A DNA stretch of 64,000 nucleotides from Bactericera cockerelli (lineage: Eukaryota; Arthropoda; Insecta; Hemiptera; Triozidae): positions 2,450,383-2,514,382 of the forward strand of contig CM044967.1 in NCBI GenBank assembly GCA_024516035.1, given 5' to 3'. Made by a program: the position numbers and the translations under genes. Numbering within the stretch: the stretch's first letter is position 1; each line of letters opens with the position of its first letter. The notes under the pieces were generated by a model. It did no database searches. It was not told the origin of the DNA and worked only from the letters and a program-made list of their open reading frames with translations. Shown here piece by piece: positions 21,072 to 33,053 of the stretch.

Positions 21072-24000
21072 ATGTCTAGGATATATTTAAATGGACTTCA
21101 AGTTCAAAATGGACATCTGAACTCAATACCAACACCCTATCACCAGAAACAAAATACAAATATGCAACCAATTTACAATGTAACATCACTCTTTCCCTCT
21201 GGTTTTGATCATGCATATGCAAGTAATCGTTCTGACAAAGCCACAGTTGAATTATTAACAAAAGAAATTCAAAACTTAAAACAAATATTAACAATTCATC
21301 TGAACTTAATTGAACAGCAATCTAAGAAAATTGAATCCAAAGATCAAGCATTGCTTTCATTACAAGATGAGCTTCAATTTGTAAGTATGATTAAAATGAA
21401 TGTCGAAAATATTTCAAAGATGTTCCAGAAAATAGACCCTGAATAAAATTATTTTTATTCTCTTATCCTCATTACTGCCCTAATAGGGTGTCTGTGCAAT
21501 TTTTTTTTTTTTTTTAATTCAGCTTAGTTTCAATTTTCAAACATCTAACATGCTTATTGAGATAGCTATAAACCCAACAAATGCCAATCTATCTATCAAA
21601 ATACCTTGATAGTTAATTTTCATTATCATATAAAATATGTTTTTCATAATATAAAAATGTACAGTACTTAATTTATGTTTATTGCAGCTTAAAAGACTAA
21701 ATGCACAGAAAAGAATCAATGACCAAAAGTCAATTGCATGTATTTGCAGCAAAAACCAACTAAGCATAGAAACTCAAACTGAATTACTTGTTAATGATAG
21801 TAGAAAAGTTGCACCTGTGAAAAGTGAGTATTTATCAATATTATCTTTGGTTCCAAGAGTCTTTAAAAAGCAGATTCCTAAGAATAAAAGAGATAAATAG
21901 TTTTTCTTTTGTCTCTGTCCTCTCTTCCACACATCAAGATAATTTTATCAACCCCTGGTGATCAGAGCAATAGACAGAAGATAGTCTACTGAACTTTGTT
22001 TTAGCTAAATTTGAAGGGGTTTGTATGTATCATATTATTTCAGATATTTTTTGTTTGTACTTGTCCTTTCGTGGTTTTGCAACATGAGGTATATTAAAAA
22101 GTATTATCTCTCTTTATTGGAACACCTTTAAAAGCTCTCTTGTAAATTATTGATGCTTTTTTTCAGAGAGAAGAAGACATACAGTTTCATCAAATGAAAC
22201 TGCAAAGAATAGAAAAACGTTGCATAGAAGAACAACATCAGAGAATGACACTAAAGATCCCACATATTGTACGCGTGCGACTTCACATACTCAGGTAATA
22301 TACGTATTTCTAAAATGTTCTTTATACATGTAAACAAAATATATTATAGCTTACAATCGAACCTGTTTAATTTAGAATCCAGAATTTTCCAAATTATTGA
22401 GGTTTCTAATGTAAGAAATTTTTGGATGCCGACCCCAAGTAGGTTTGGGAAAAGGCAAAGTGAAAGAAGAAGAAGAGAATGTAAGAAGTTTTTAATATAG
22501 AGAAGTCTACCAATTCTGAATTCTAATTTATAGAGTTTTATTATTATTATTATATAATTCTTTATTAGATACAAAAGGACATTTGTACATAAATAATAAT
22601 TTTAACAGTGAAAAATCAAAAAAAACAATATATACAATAAAAATGAAAAAGAATAGAAAATATTTGAATACATAAATGTCCTAACTAAAGGCGGGTTATT
22701 GCCTATGGCAATCTCTTCACCCAAGAGTTCGAGGAACTCGAAAATTCCGTTGGTTTAACACTAGGTAAAGTCTCGGGTTCGATACCACAACATATTAAAA
22801 GAACTTTGTATAAATACGTACTACATAATTATATGTGCAATTATTAAACAAGTACCTACTAATAATAATGAAATTAATAGAATTAGATATATATGTTTAT
22901 TTAAAAAAAAATTGTTCCAACTGCTTGCGGGGCACCCCATCTTCAAATTTCTGAATGATGACCTCGATGAGATTTTTCGTTCTAAATTATAGAGGCTTAA
23001 TTTTCTAAAATAAAGAGGTTTTTTTTTGTAAAAAATGAAGGGACCACGATTTTTCTCTAATTTATCTAGGTTTGTAAAATATGTATACAGGTTCAAATTA
23101 AACAGGTTTGACTGTATTTTGTTATTATTGAAACAGGGTTTCCGAATTTTATCTTGAGAATATTTTCATTGATTCAGAGTGTTGAGATAAAACTGAAAGA
23201 TGATGTTTTATGTGGTTCTGGACTAATCAGTTAGAGATATCAAAATTTGACATATGACTAATGGTAAAACCCCTTTCTCTTGATTTTTTTTTCTGTTTAG
23301 TCCTGTGTAGGAATTCAAACTGTTATATGGCTAGTTTATATATATTTTTTTGCGAATAAATTTAAATACCTGGGATTGGTCAAAAAAAAGTTTGTTATAA
23401 ATTATTGAAATTATTTGCTCCAAGGAGAATCCAACTGATAGTTTGAGTGTATTTACTCGTAGATAGAGAAAACACTATAAAAATATTTTTTTATATTTTT
23501 TCTATGTTCAAATTTTATTACCTATATATAATTTTTTATACTTATTTCTTTTCTTTAAAGCTGGTCACAAAATCAAAAAGAACAATGAACAAGAAATCAA
23601 AAGGTTGTCGAATGAAGTCCATACAGAGAGATGTGATGACTTCGTCTGAGCCATACTTCATATCTTTACCCTATTGGGGAGATATCGAGTGTGTTGGGTC
23701 GACTGTTGTGGTAAAACATGACCCAGATACAGCAGGTTGTAGCTCCTGGGATAACGACACAAGTGATTCTTCTGTAAAGGTAATTTTGTTGCATTTTTTT
23801 TTGTGGTAGTGATGGTCTCCAGCCAACTTTTTCTCAAGTCAATAACCTTGCCTCGTTCTGAAGCATATGTGTGTGCGATCACCATCATGAGAACAAGTTC
23901 AGTAAAAAAAGCAAGCTAGCAGCTTGTTTAGGTTGTCTCGTCTGTTCTCTGTTTATAAGCATAAGTAATGCTTTATTTAGACTGTCCGCACAAGACAGGT

Positions 24001-27000
24001 AGTCCCATTATGCCAACAGTTTAAAAATCACCTCTTTATTTATTTGAATAACCTAATTTATAATTAGTCTAAGTTTATAGTCCTCTTAACAGACATTGGC
24101 CTTCTCCCTGTTTAATATATTGTTGTTCTTGCAGGTTCCATCTTGGAGATTTGTTGACTTATCACCTGTTTATGACCCCGAAGGTACTGAGGACACATCT
24201 GATGCTGTTTATGAAAAACGCCACAGGAAATATGAATTAGAAGAGCAGCGCCAAAGGAGGTAAATACGCGTTTTTATCTTACCCTCGTGTAATTTCCTTT
24301 CTGCCTCAAAGAGGATTATGGAATTTTAAATTTGAATGATTTTATTAAACAATTAAATTTGATTACTTTTCAAAATTGTATTGCACTATTGGTATTTATA
24401 TTTCATTATTAAAAGTTAAAAAAAAAAGAAATAAAAAAGTATATAATCTATAACTTTCAAGTGTACGTATTTGGACAAAAAAAAAGTTGATTCTTCTCGG
24501 GCCGACTCTGAATATTTACAATGAGAGTCAAATACCTAAAAAAGATCGTATCTAAAAAATATATTTTATTGAGATGAAGAAAAATAATAAACCTGGTGCT
24601 TATTGTTGGCATAATGGGACTACCTGTCTTGCGCTGACAGTCTAAATAAAGCACTACTTATACTTATATTTATTGTAAAAGACGGATCAAATTTATTAAA
24701 ATGGAATATTAACTATTTAATGTTTCAAAAATTATACATCTTATTTTGGGTATACCTTTAGTATACAGGTATTTAAATAAACATCAGACAGTCCCAATTT
24801 TTCGTAAACTGTATAAAAAACACTGCCAATTATGGACTCTATACTTCCTCGTGATTGTTTCACATTGTTAACACGTGCCAATTTTGAGATTTTATACTAA
24901 ATTACTTGTATCTCCAAAACGACTGCACTGATTCTCTTCAAATTTGTTTTATATGGTAGAAAATCGTTTTTTCTACATTCTAGATTCTACAAAAATTTCT
25001 GTATCGGTAAGTCGTGGTCCTTATTTTTTGACTTTTTTGTCCAAAATTTCGGATTTTCTTAAATATCAGAGTCTAATTATAATTAATTAAAAAATATATA
25101 TAAATAGCCTATGTAAAACAATTATATGCATACACACACAAAATTTCATTAAAATCGGGTGTACCGTTCACGAGATATAAGCGTTTAAGTAAAAAGTTAG
25201 TGGTCAGGCGCATGGGCTCTTTCACCAAGAACCGCTAGTACGAATTCGATGAATTTAAAATGGGACCATCTACAGAATGTCTCCTAGATGTGTGCAAAAT
25301 TTCATCAAAATCGGTCGAGTAGTTTCCGAGATTTGCGCGTTACAAGGAATCGTTTTAACAGACCGACAGAACGACAGACCGACAGACGGACACAAAACCA
25401 AATTTGCTCAGGAGGTTATGAAACGTCCAGAAATCTGAAAAAAATTGAAATCGGAGCAAAAAAATATTTTTTTTTACAAAAACGAACACAATACTTCCGA
25501 TTTCTAATATTAGAAATTTCTCGGAAGTAAAATAAAAATGAAGAAAGATCAGAGAAATGCAATAATACGGATTCTTTTATTTTCAAGGGGAAGCAGTTTT
25601 CAGGGGTCTTCAGTATTTTCACTTTAGTAGGTGCGGCCTCACGGGGGTTAACATTGAAATGTTAAATGAAACCACCCCTATTGTGATACATTTTTAAATT
25701 ACCTTAAAACTCTTAGTTCATCACAAGTAATTCTAATTTTCTATATAAAACAGGGCCGGAGTTCTATACTGTTGAAGTTTTGAGACATTAAGGGCGGAAT
25801 TAATAGACAACATCAATAACTTAAGTCGTTGGTAAGTGTCGGTTTTCCCTATCGTACACAGTACGCAATCGGTGAATTAGCGCCACAGATGTATTACAAA
25901 AACATCTATTAATTCCTCCCTAAGTCTCATATTTTGCACAGGAGTTTGAATTCAATACTTTTCTTTTACTTTCAGATGGGAGGAGCAAGAGTTTCGAAAC
26001 CAGCTATACAAAGAGAAGCTAAAGGCAAACAGAATGAGAACAGCGAGAGGTGCGCGGAAAGAGAAACCCAGTAGTCCCCTTCCAGCTGAAGATATGTTCA
26101 ATTCATTTGATCCCAATCTGATAGAAGCTATTGAAATAGTGGACGAGTTACCTATTACAGCTTTTGGCGTCAGTATGCCCTTCATTTTCCAAGAGTACGT
26201 AAAAATATCGATTTTAAGATTTTTCGTCACATAAGTTATAAGGGGTAAAAATATTACTGAACTCCACAAGATATCTCTTTTTTTATATCTCACAAGATTT
26301 TATATATCAAGATATGATACATAAAAATCAAACCTGTGCCTGGCTGACTGAATTATGTCTGTTACGAATACCACAGTCCCAAACGGTGACAGATATCGGA
26401 ATTTTCCTGAGAATTTTACCCCGCACAGCCACCGTTTCTTTGCTTAAAAATAATTTAAAAAGTTAAAAAAGGCATGCATGGTCATCTAAGCCCGTGCTTT
26501 GGCATTTTATTTGACGATTATCTTTGAATCTCTAGCATCATAGTAGCCAGTCTGCCATTATTATCTCTCTCTCCACCCCACCCCCCCCCCTCCCTCCCTC
26601 CCCTCCCTCCCTCCCTCCATATTTATTAATTTAGTCTCTTCAGCACATATCTGTGAATCTGTGACATTACAAATGGCTGGAACGTTCATGTTTTTTTAAT
26701 GAATACACAATAATACTATCTGATCGCACGGCAGTGCGCCAGGCCAAGTTTCAGCACGGTAGTGTAACTTTACACGAACCGATTCACCCGGTTTTTCACA
26801 CCCTCATATCTTCGGTTCTATTTACTATAGAGCTATGAAACGTTCTCCTAATATCATGAAAAAGGCACTGAAAATTTCAAGAGTCTATGCAAAAAACTTT
26901 GAGAGGAAGGTAATTTTAAATTTTTCAATTTTGTAACTGACTCACTGACTGACAGATCATCAAAATTATGAGGCACTTCCCGGCTACATATAAAGCTGAA

Positions 27001-29605
27001 ATTAAAAGTACAGGTAAAAATCTGAAAACCGGAACTTTCGCACTTATGCTGTTAAACGGTGTCGTTTTATATAATTGAAGTAGGAAGTATATAATTTATT
27101 GTGGATCTAAATTATGAAGCACTTCCCAACTACCTGTAAAACTGAAATATTGCATGGTGGTGGGATTTATTGTAAAAGTACAGGGAAACATCTGAAAACT
27201 GGAAGTTTCACATTAATTCTGCTGTTAAACGGTGTCGTTTCAGGGATCATATTAAAGTGAAGAATCCTGATTAAAAAAAAAAAAAAAAAAAATGAAACTG
27301 CATGTGCTGAGTTGTGCACGAACCATTTACAAAAAGTAATGATATTCCACAAAAAACTACAGTTGAAAAAAGGGCCAAGTTCCAGAACTCTAATCCAAAG
27401 AGTTTTAGCCAATGAAAGCAGTGATATCTTGTTTGCGGCCAAGTTATCTTGGTATTAAAAGATTTCTTTTTATTGAAACCCTTTTTCTGAGTTCCTCATT
27501 TGGTATGTTTTTAACTGCAAACAATCCTCTCTCTAACTTGGCTAGTTTTATGCCATCAGTTGTATGGAATATTACGACAATAAGTATACAAAATGCCAAT
27601 ATAACCACCACAAGGAGCAAAACTGGCCAAGTTAGAAGATAGTTTGCAGTTAAAAACATAGGAAATGAGGAACTCAGAAAAGGGGTTTTAATAAAAAGAA
27701 ATCGTTTAGTACCAAGATATCTTGGCCGCAAACAAGATATCACTGCTTTCATTGGCTAAAACTTTTTGGGTTGGAGTTCTGGAACTTGGCCCTTTTTTCA
27801 ACGGTAGTTTTTCTGTGGGATTGCCATTACGTGAATGATAAGGTGTACAAAATGATGATAAAAATACGTGTATAAATATAATATAATATAATATAATACA
27901 GTACTTAGATAAAAAAAAAAATAATATAGCACTCTACTAGAGTAATTTTCTTATGCTTGTATTGACGTACATGTATTCTTGTAAACAAACACACACACAC
28001 ACACACAAACGAATCATTTTATAATATAAGATACTATTCATTTCCAAGTGTGTGTGTGTGTCTTAGAGTTCGGTCGAGTCCCGTTCCGAAATACAGGCAA
28101 ACAGCTACTGTTCAATAATTTTCATATAGTGAAGAAAGAAAGTGAACACAATAAAAAAAGTTACCATATTTGTGTTAATCATATCACCTCATGATTACTC
28201 AAAATGGCTTTACTATTGCTAAACTTGGGGCTCAAACCACCGACCTCCGGTTACGATTCCGCCGCCTTATCAATCCAGCTTCTGATGTTTGTCACACACA
28301 CAGTAACATACTCGCACAGCCATTGCTGAATTACAGAGACTGAAGGAATAAAATATAGGGAGATAGAAAGAGAGAGAGAAAGATAATTTCTAAATATTGG
28401 CTACTATAGTTGAATTTTATTATAAAATTTTAACCGGAACAGCACAAACATATTTACATGTTTGGGGCATTTGATTGGTTGAAGATAAAGAAAATATAAC
28501 AAGGTCATTTCAGAGATCAACAGAAGTGAAATTTCTGTAATCAGCTGTATTTGTGTTGGTCTTCTCTGATTAATTCTTAACTCATCTCATTTCAAAAATA
28601 AATTTAAAATGCAGATTCAAAATTTGGCGCTCTCAATTAATATTCCATTTATCAAAAGCACGCAGAATGAGAACCAATCAGAAGCTAGAACATCCGTTTG
28701 TTTACATTTTGAGAGAAACAGTCGATAAACAGAGCATTTTATTTTATTAAGGGTTGGGTGGAAGAGATTGCCATAGGCAATAACCCCGCCCTTTAGTTAG
28801 GACATATGTTTTCAAATATTTTCTATTCTTTTTCATTTTTATTGTATATATTGTTTTTTTCATTTTTTCACTGTTAAAAATATTATTTATATGTACATAA
28901 TGTCCTTTTGTATCTAATAAAGAATTATATAATAATAATAATGACTATTTGCTCTGTTCCGTTTAAAAATGTATATTAAAATTTTAATTATGCTAGGATT
29001 GAGATTCAAAGGTATTCGTCAAAGAAAATGGCAAGGTAACGTGATCGATGTTTGTTACTGTTTCAGTTGTGGCATATTGGTAACAGACAACCCCTAATAG
29101 GAAGGCAAATAGATAGGCATAGATTTGAATTTTATATAGTAGAGATAAAACGAAAGTTAAAGTGAAAATGCTTTCAATAATTGAGTTGAAAATAACTATT
29201 ATAATAAACCAAATTAATATTTATAATAGTATAAAATTAAAGGTTTTGTTGAGCTGATTCCAATGTTAGCATTATAATGAAAAATAACAATAATAATATT
29301 AAATCTAGTAAGGGCAAAGCTTAAAGCTATTAAGACTAGAACCATTAAATAAACGATTTTAAAACACTTAAAACTAATAAATATAGAAGTATAATACTCT
29401 AAAAATATAGTGTATAAATACTTATCATAATAGGTTATCAAATGAAAGTTCAGAACTATCAATAGAGGATCTATTCAAAATCTAATTTAAAACTAACATT
29501 TTAAGCGTGCTCTTAACTAATGTTGTTTATTTATTTTTCAGGGAATTTGATCTACCGAACAATATCAATGAGACTGCTCTAGAGACAACTAAGAAAAGAA
29601 AATGA
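21072..29605 (+). CDS. msl-1: MSL1, scaffold of the MSL histone acetyltransferase complex
   Basis: Seven coding exons: 21072-21380, 21688-21823, 22167-22294, 23561-23779, 24135-24259, 25976-26194, 29542-29605; all GT-AG, phases consistent, 1200 nt, 399 aa. Start: first ATG, 7 bases after an acceptor (21063-21064). Residues about 56-115 form a coiled coil (TVELLTKEIQNLKQIL, SLQDELQFLKRLNAQKR), the region that dimerises and binds MSL2 in known MSL1 proteins. Residues 149-230 are basic and Ser/Thr-rich. Residues 265-385 are the PEHE domain: VPSWRFVDLSPVYD, YEKRHRKYELEEQRQRRWEE, then ITAFGVSMP and EEFDLP, which in MSL1 bind MOF and MSL3. Ends in a basic KKRK. MSL1 directs H4K16 acetylation in the nucleus; in flies it also serves dosage compensation. 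KANSL1 also carries a PEHE domain but is much longer and lacks this N-terminus. Introns are loaded with repeats, the last being 3.3 kb. Confidence 0.93.
22352..23115. mobile_element. TIR element in MSL1 intron 3, with LINE-tail insertion
   Basis: Ends ACAATCGAACCTGTTTAAT and ATTAAACAGGTTTGACTGT are inverted repeats. Inside, 22545-22735 is a reversed LINE 3' tail (TTCTTTATTAGATACAAAAG ... GCCTATGGCAATCTCTTC), and 22425-22470 is a LINE coding tail scrap (GATGCCGACCCCAAGTAGG). Confidence 0.65.
23820..24120. repeat. Repeat scrap in MSL1 intron 4
   Basis: 23815-23950 resembles 48990-49160 (GATGGTCTCCAGCCAACTTT, then GTGTGCGATCACCATCA). 23968-24022 is a reversed copy of the TCTAAATAAAGCACTACT tail seen at 24590 and 52385. 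Confidence 0.6.
24590..25530 (+). repeat. Small AATAAAGCAC tail and the best family-I copy
   Basis: 24594-24660: GGTGCTTATTGTTGGCATAA ... GCGCTGACAGTCTAAATAAA. 24800-25530 is the longest family-I copy, from ACACTGCCAATTATGGAC to CCGATTTCTAATATTAGAAA. It lies in MSL1 intron 5. Confidence 0.75.
25792..25920 (+). mobile_element. 129-bp Harbinger-like MITE (copy H2)
   Basis: GGGCGGAATTAATAGAC and TCTATTAATTCCTCCC termini with TAA on both sides (25789-25791, 25921-25923). It sits 55 bases upstream of the MSL1 exon-6 acceptor. Confidence 0.88.
26576..26622 (+). repeat. C-rich / (TCCC)n low-complexity tract
   Basis: A run of about ten C followed by CCTCCCTCCC-type repeats in the last MSL1 intron. 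Confidence 0.9.
27336..27830. mobile_element. 495-bp foldback (long-TIR) element
   Basis: The left half from GTAATGATATTCCAC pairs with the right half ending GGGATTGCCATTAC; arms of roughly 200 bases include AAGGGCCAAGTTCCAGAACT and AATGAAAGCAGTGATATC. Because of the palindrome, both strands encode near-identical open frames beginning MKAVISCLRP. Single copy here, no transposase. Confidence 0.8.
27831..28160. repeat. Microsatellites in MSL1 intron 6
   Basis: (TATAA)n-like repeat at about 27875-27897, (CA)n at about 27986-28008 and a short (GT)n at 28050-28061. Confidence 0.75.
28158..28280 (-). repeat. S3 tRNA-derived SINE
   Basis: ATATTTGTGTTAATCATATC, GGGGCTCAAACCACCGACC, CCGCCGCCTTATCAATCCAG: the S3 head in reverse. 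Confidence 0.8.
28749..28942 (+). mobile_element. Solo LINE 3' UTR
   Basis: Nearly identical to 5345-5535 (TTGGGTGGAAGAGATTGCC ... GTCCTTTTGTATCTAATAA ... (AAT)n): a strongly 5'-truncated LINE of the 4637 family. Confidence 0.85.
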
Positions 29606-29631
29606 AAATGTCAGATAAGTGGAATGAAAAA

Positions 29632-29649
29632 GTGAGAGAGTGAGTGAGA

Positions 29650-29681
<32 letters not shown>

Positions 29682-29745
29682 TTAAGAGAAAGTGTATGTG
29701 TGAGAGAGATAGACATTTAAAAATAGAGAGAGAGAGAGATACAAA
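29632..29745 (+). repeat. (GA)n microsatellite in the MSL1 3' UTR
   Basis: Long GAGAGAGA tracts broken by TAGA and TTAAGAG, starting 27 bases after the MSL1 stop. Confidence 0.9.
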
Positions 29746-29817
29746 ACTAGTGATATTTAATACAATTTTAGATTTTTTATTTTACCCAACTATTATATTT
29801 ATTTTAGAACTCGCATC

Positions 29818-29823
29818 AATAAA
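29818..29823 (+). promoter_or_regulatory. Likely MSL1 polyadenylation signal AATAAA
   Basis: AATAAA 213 bases after the MSL1 stop codon, the first one downstream. Confidence 0.6.
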
Positions 29824-30937
29824 ATCTTATGAAAATATTTGTAAATTACTTATTAAAATTTAATGAAATTATGAAAAAGTGGATGACGTATTTTAACTTT
29901 CTACTTGTTTATCAATGAAAAGTATATTTCAATATTTTTTATGTATTTCAAAATGATTTCTTGTTTTATGACCTAGCTGTATGTATAAATTTGTTGAAAC
30001 TTGTATATTTCATAGTGTATTCACAAAGTCCAGAAACAAACAGCTAATAAACTTTTGAACGGTTAAAGCTGGTAATTTGAATGTAGCCCTTTGCAACTGT
30101 ACTACAAAAAAATCCATTTCAAACTCAGAAGAGTCCCGGGGGGTCAAATTTAAAATTTTAAATGAGAGTACCCATTTTTTTCGTTCTATGTCTATTGTAA
30201 AGTATTTTAGAAAGATTTTTATCGCTCACTATTTTAAAATGGCTAATTTGGCATAAATTTACAAAATGGCAGCTTCCGATTAGATATTTTAAAAAAAGTT
30301 TAAAAACGCAGTACATGACCACAGGTAATGCATGCAGTTTTTCCATTTTTCATCAGCTGTAGCTGGGCTTCACAAACATACTGTATACATAGCAGCTTAA
30401 CAATGAGATAAAAAAATATTATACCAAGTGAATAACTTGAGTTTATTAATTATGTGATCATAACTACTGTTTTTTTATTATTATTATTATACTATAATTT
30501 TTTTTTGTGAACGTGATTTTTTTTTGTTTTGTGATTTTAAAAGTAAATTTTATCAATCTGTAATTTTAAGACTTCCTGTCTAATAATTATTAAAAATATA
30601 TCCACTTCTATTAAGAAATATAAAGCGTATACGTAAAGAAAATAGATTTGAATCGCAGTAAAGGCTTATAAGGGAAGCATTTATTGAAAACATTATCCAA
30701 GCTTTTTGAGACTTGATAAGTTCACACTTAGTAATTTGGTAAAACCCTCATTACAATATTACAACAAAATGAGACAGTATTTTTTTTTGTCTTTTAAATA
30801 CAATTCTTATAGCTTTCATTCTGATGTTCTATATCTTTACTACATACCGGAATATTTTTTTCTCTCTTTATATCGATTTTTTTTTCTATGATTTTTTTCT
30901 TGGTAAGCTTCGAATTTGAACATACTTGGTTGAGATT

Positions 30938-31130
30938 GTCCCGGTAGCTCAGTGGTCAAAACGTCGGTCTGGTAATCCAGAGGTAGCGGGTTCGAAACCC
31001 AGCGGGGACATGACAAGTTATTCTTCCATTTGGGTTTTTGATTAGATAATAATACGTCTTGGGCTTACTGCTGCTATAAAAGGACGCATTAGTCCTCTAA
31101 TCGGCAGTATAAATAAGGCGATATTATTAT
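30938..31130 (+). repeat. S2 tRNA-derived SINE
   Basis: Full head (GTCCCGGTAGCTCAGTGG, CTGGTAATCCAGAGGTAGC, GGTTCGAAACCCAGCGGGGA) and body to ATAAATAAGGCGATATTATT. Confidence 0.88.
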
Positions 31131-31254
31131 TTTAATTACTTGAGTAGCTGACAAAAACGTTACCTTGATTGTCATTTTATTTTTTCAACGTTCATTTGGT
31201 TTCTTCTACTTCTTCGATTATTTGTATGTAACTAGCTTCATTACTAGCCTCCAT

Positions 31255-31400
31255 TTTCCGCCCTGGACATGCCAACACCTCTCTTTCTTGATGCAAACAT
31301 TACCTGTTCGAATTTCGGCTGTAGTGGACCATTCTAACATAAAATTTCCGCCACCGGAATGGCATGATTGTAAGATTTTGCACCTCGAAGTAGTAACACT
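31255..31400 (+). repeat. Degenerate S4 copy
   Basis: TGTTCGAATTTCGGCTGTAG, AACATAAAATTTCCGCCACC, GGAATGGCATGATTGTAAG. Confidence 0.6.
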
Positions 31401-31964
31401 CACGCATTTGTGGGAAATTAATAACTCTCCTTTAGAATTATGCAAAGAAAGATGACGGATAAGATCAGAATTCAGTCAATCCCAGGTTTTTTCGTTGGTA
31501 TTTCATACGTGCAATAAGTGCATTTGAATTACATTGTATTTCTACCCCAGCTATAGCATCTCGTGGAATAACCGACGAATTTCTTTAACCGATTGAAGTG
31601 ATCGAGTTAAATAACCCAAGTAATATAAAAATACATGTCAACGTTTGTGTTCCACCCCAGATTAGTTCCCACGCGACGCCTGTATAGTACTTTTACGAAA
31701 GTTGAAAAAAAATATTTTCAGTTCAATTGGTAATTTGGTTTAAAATAGTTCCTGTGACTCCTAAATGATAGTCTAATGATAGACCTTCTTAAGATCAACC
31801 TTACTTCCATCGGCCCCTCCTTTTTTCCAACCCATTAGAGATAGTTTTCTATTAAAAATCCGTTAGTTCGGATCTTTTTTTTTTATTAAAAAAAAAGGTA
31901 AGTGTGCCCCGGAACCGCTTTCGCATTACTTCAGGACACTTTACCTTTACATCTATGCCATTTT

Positions 31965-32072
31965 GGACACGGAAAATTTTGGTCAGAAATTTCCGCTCCG
32001 GCCGGGATTCGGACCCGCAACCTCCGGGTCAGTAACCAATGCTCTTAACCACTGAGCCACGGAGGTCGGCAT
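31965..32072 (-). repeat. S4 tRNA-derived SINE
   Basis: GGTCAGAAATTTCCGCTCC, GGGATTCGGACCCGCAACC, AACCACTGAGCCACGGAGG: reverse S4 head. Confidence 0.8.
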
Positions 32073-33030
32073 CTAACCCCAATGATTGTTCGGATCTAAC
32101 CCCAATGATTGAATTTTTCATAGTTCATTTACGAATTCAACCTCATAATAATAGTATCTTAAGTATCTAAACAACTTAATCTTAGGAGATTCTTGAGTCC
32201 TATTTGGGCAATATAAATAAGATCTATTCATACATTATCAAATTTTGCGAGACATAGTATAGATAGATCTCTTCGCAATTCTTCTGCACCTTTCACCTTT
32301 TCCACACGTCGAAATTTTTCTCACTCGTGACTTCCACTTTTAATACTGTCAACATTTCAAACCCTTTCAGTCGATGTGTCCGTATTTACATCCTGTTGGC
32401 TGTAGCAAGTGTAGCATGCATCACAGGATTAGAATTATTAACCGTTATTTTTCTCTACCTTTTTCAATGCTATCTATTGAATGTAAATAAGAACCTTTTG
32501 GCGTACTTTACGCTTCTAGAAAAACAACAAAGGATTTAGCTTCCCTCAAATTCCGTTATTAGTGGATAGAAAACGGAATTTGTGTACGTCGTGAAATCGT
32601 TGAAATATATTCTTTAAAAAAAATATTAATGTCGGGCTGGTACATCAACATCCTTGTTCATTGCACCTACTTTAGGAGAACAATGACTTGCATATCACCG
32701 CGAAACAAAACATTAGAGACGAAGTTTCGAATTGATTCAAATGCAAATGCGTTTGAATCGGTACTACTTATAAGAAGGATGGCATGTGATATTGCGAAAG
32801 CATACCTATGGTTTTGCAAAAACTGATTCCATATAAAGCCCTTGAGCGAGAGCATCAATTCAGATGCCACTTGAACTATTCTTTATCACGAAACACTCGA
32901 AACTAGTGTGATAAGAGATATCTCAGAAGCCACTGATAACAGGTTAAACCTCATTTTAGTTTTGCTTTTGTTCCAGACTTTGTCTCATCATTTTCTCTTG
33001 AAAAATGTTTGTTATTTTCTTTTAAATCAT
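32073..33030. other. Upstream region of the LRRC58-like gene
   Basis: No recognised gene. The coding exon at 33054 is preceded by an acceptor (AATCATAG, 33031-33032 region), so a 5' UTR exon must lie here or further upstream. Confidence 0.4.
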
Positions 33031-33053
33031 AGGAGATACATTGAGCAAAGAAA

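Noticed and set aside
22167..22294. MSL1 exon 3 as part of the neighbouring repeat
   Set aside because: Acceptor and donor are good, phases join exactly with exons 2 and 4, and the repeat begins only after the donor (22352).
25288..25530. Frame with ERQTDRRTQ-like peptide (also 8807-9058)
   Set aside because: Translated GACAGACCGACAGAC / (TCTG)n inside interspersed repeats.
27412..27752. Two opposite-strand proteins with matching N-termini
   Set aside because: Product of the foldback palindrome, not a gene pair.
32327..32539. 70-codon frame with a hydrophobic segment upstream of LRRC58
   Set aside because: T-rich DNA easily gives hydrophobic frames; no start context, splice site or family match.
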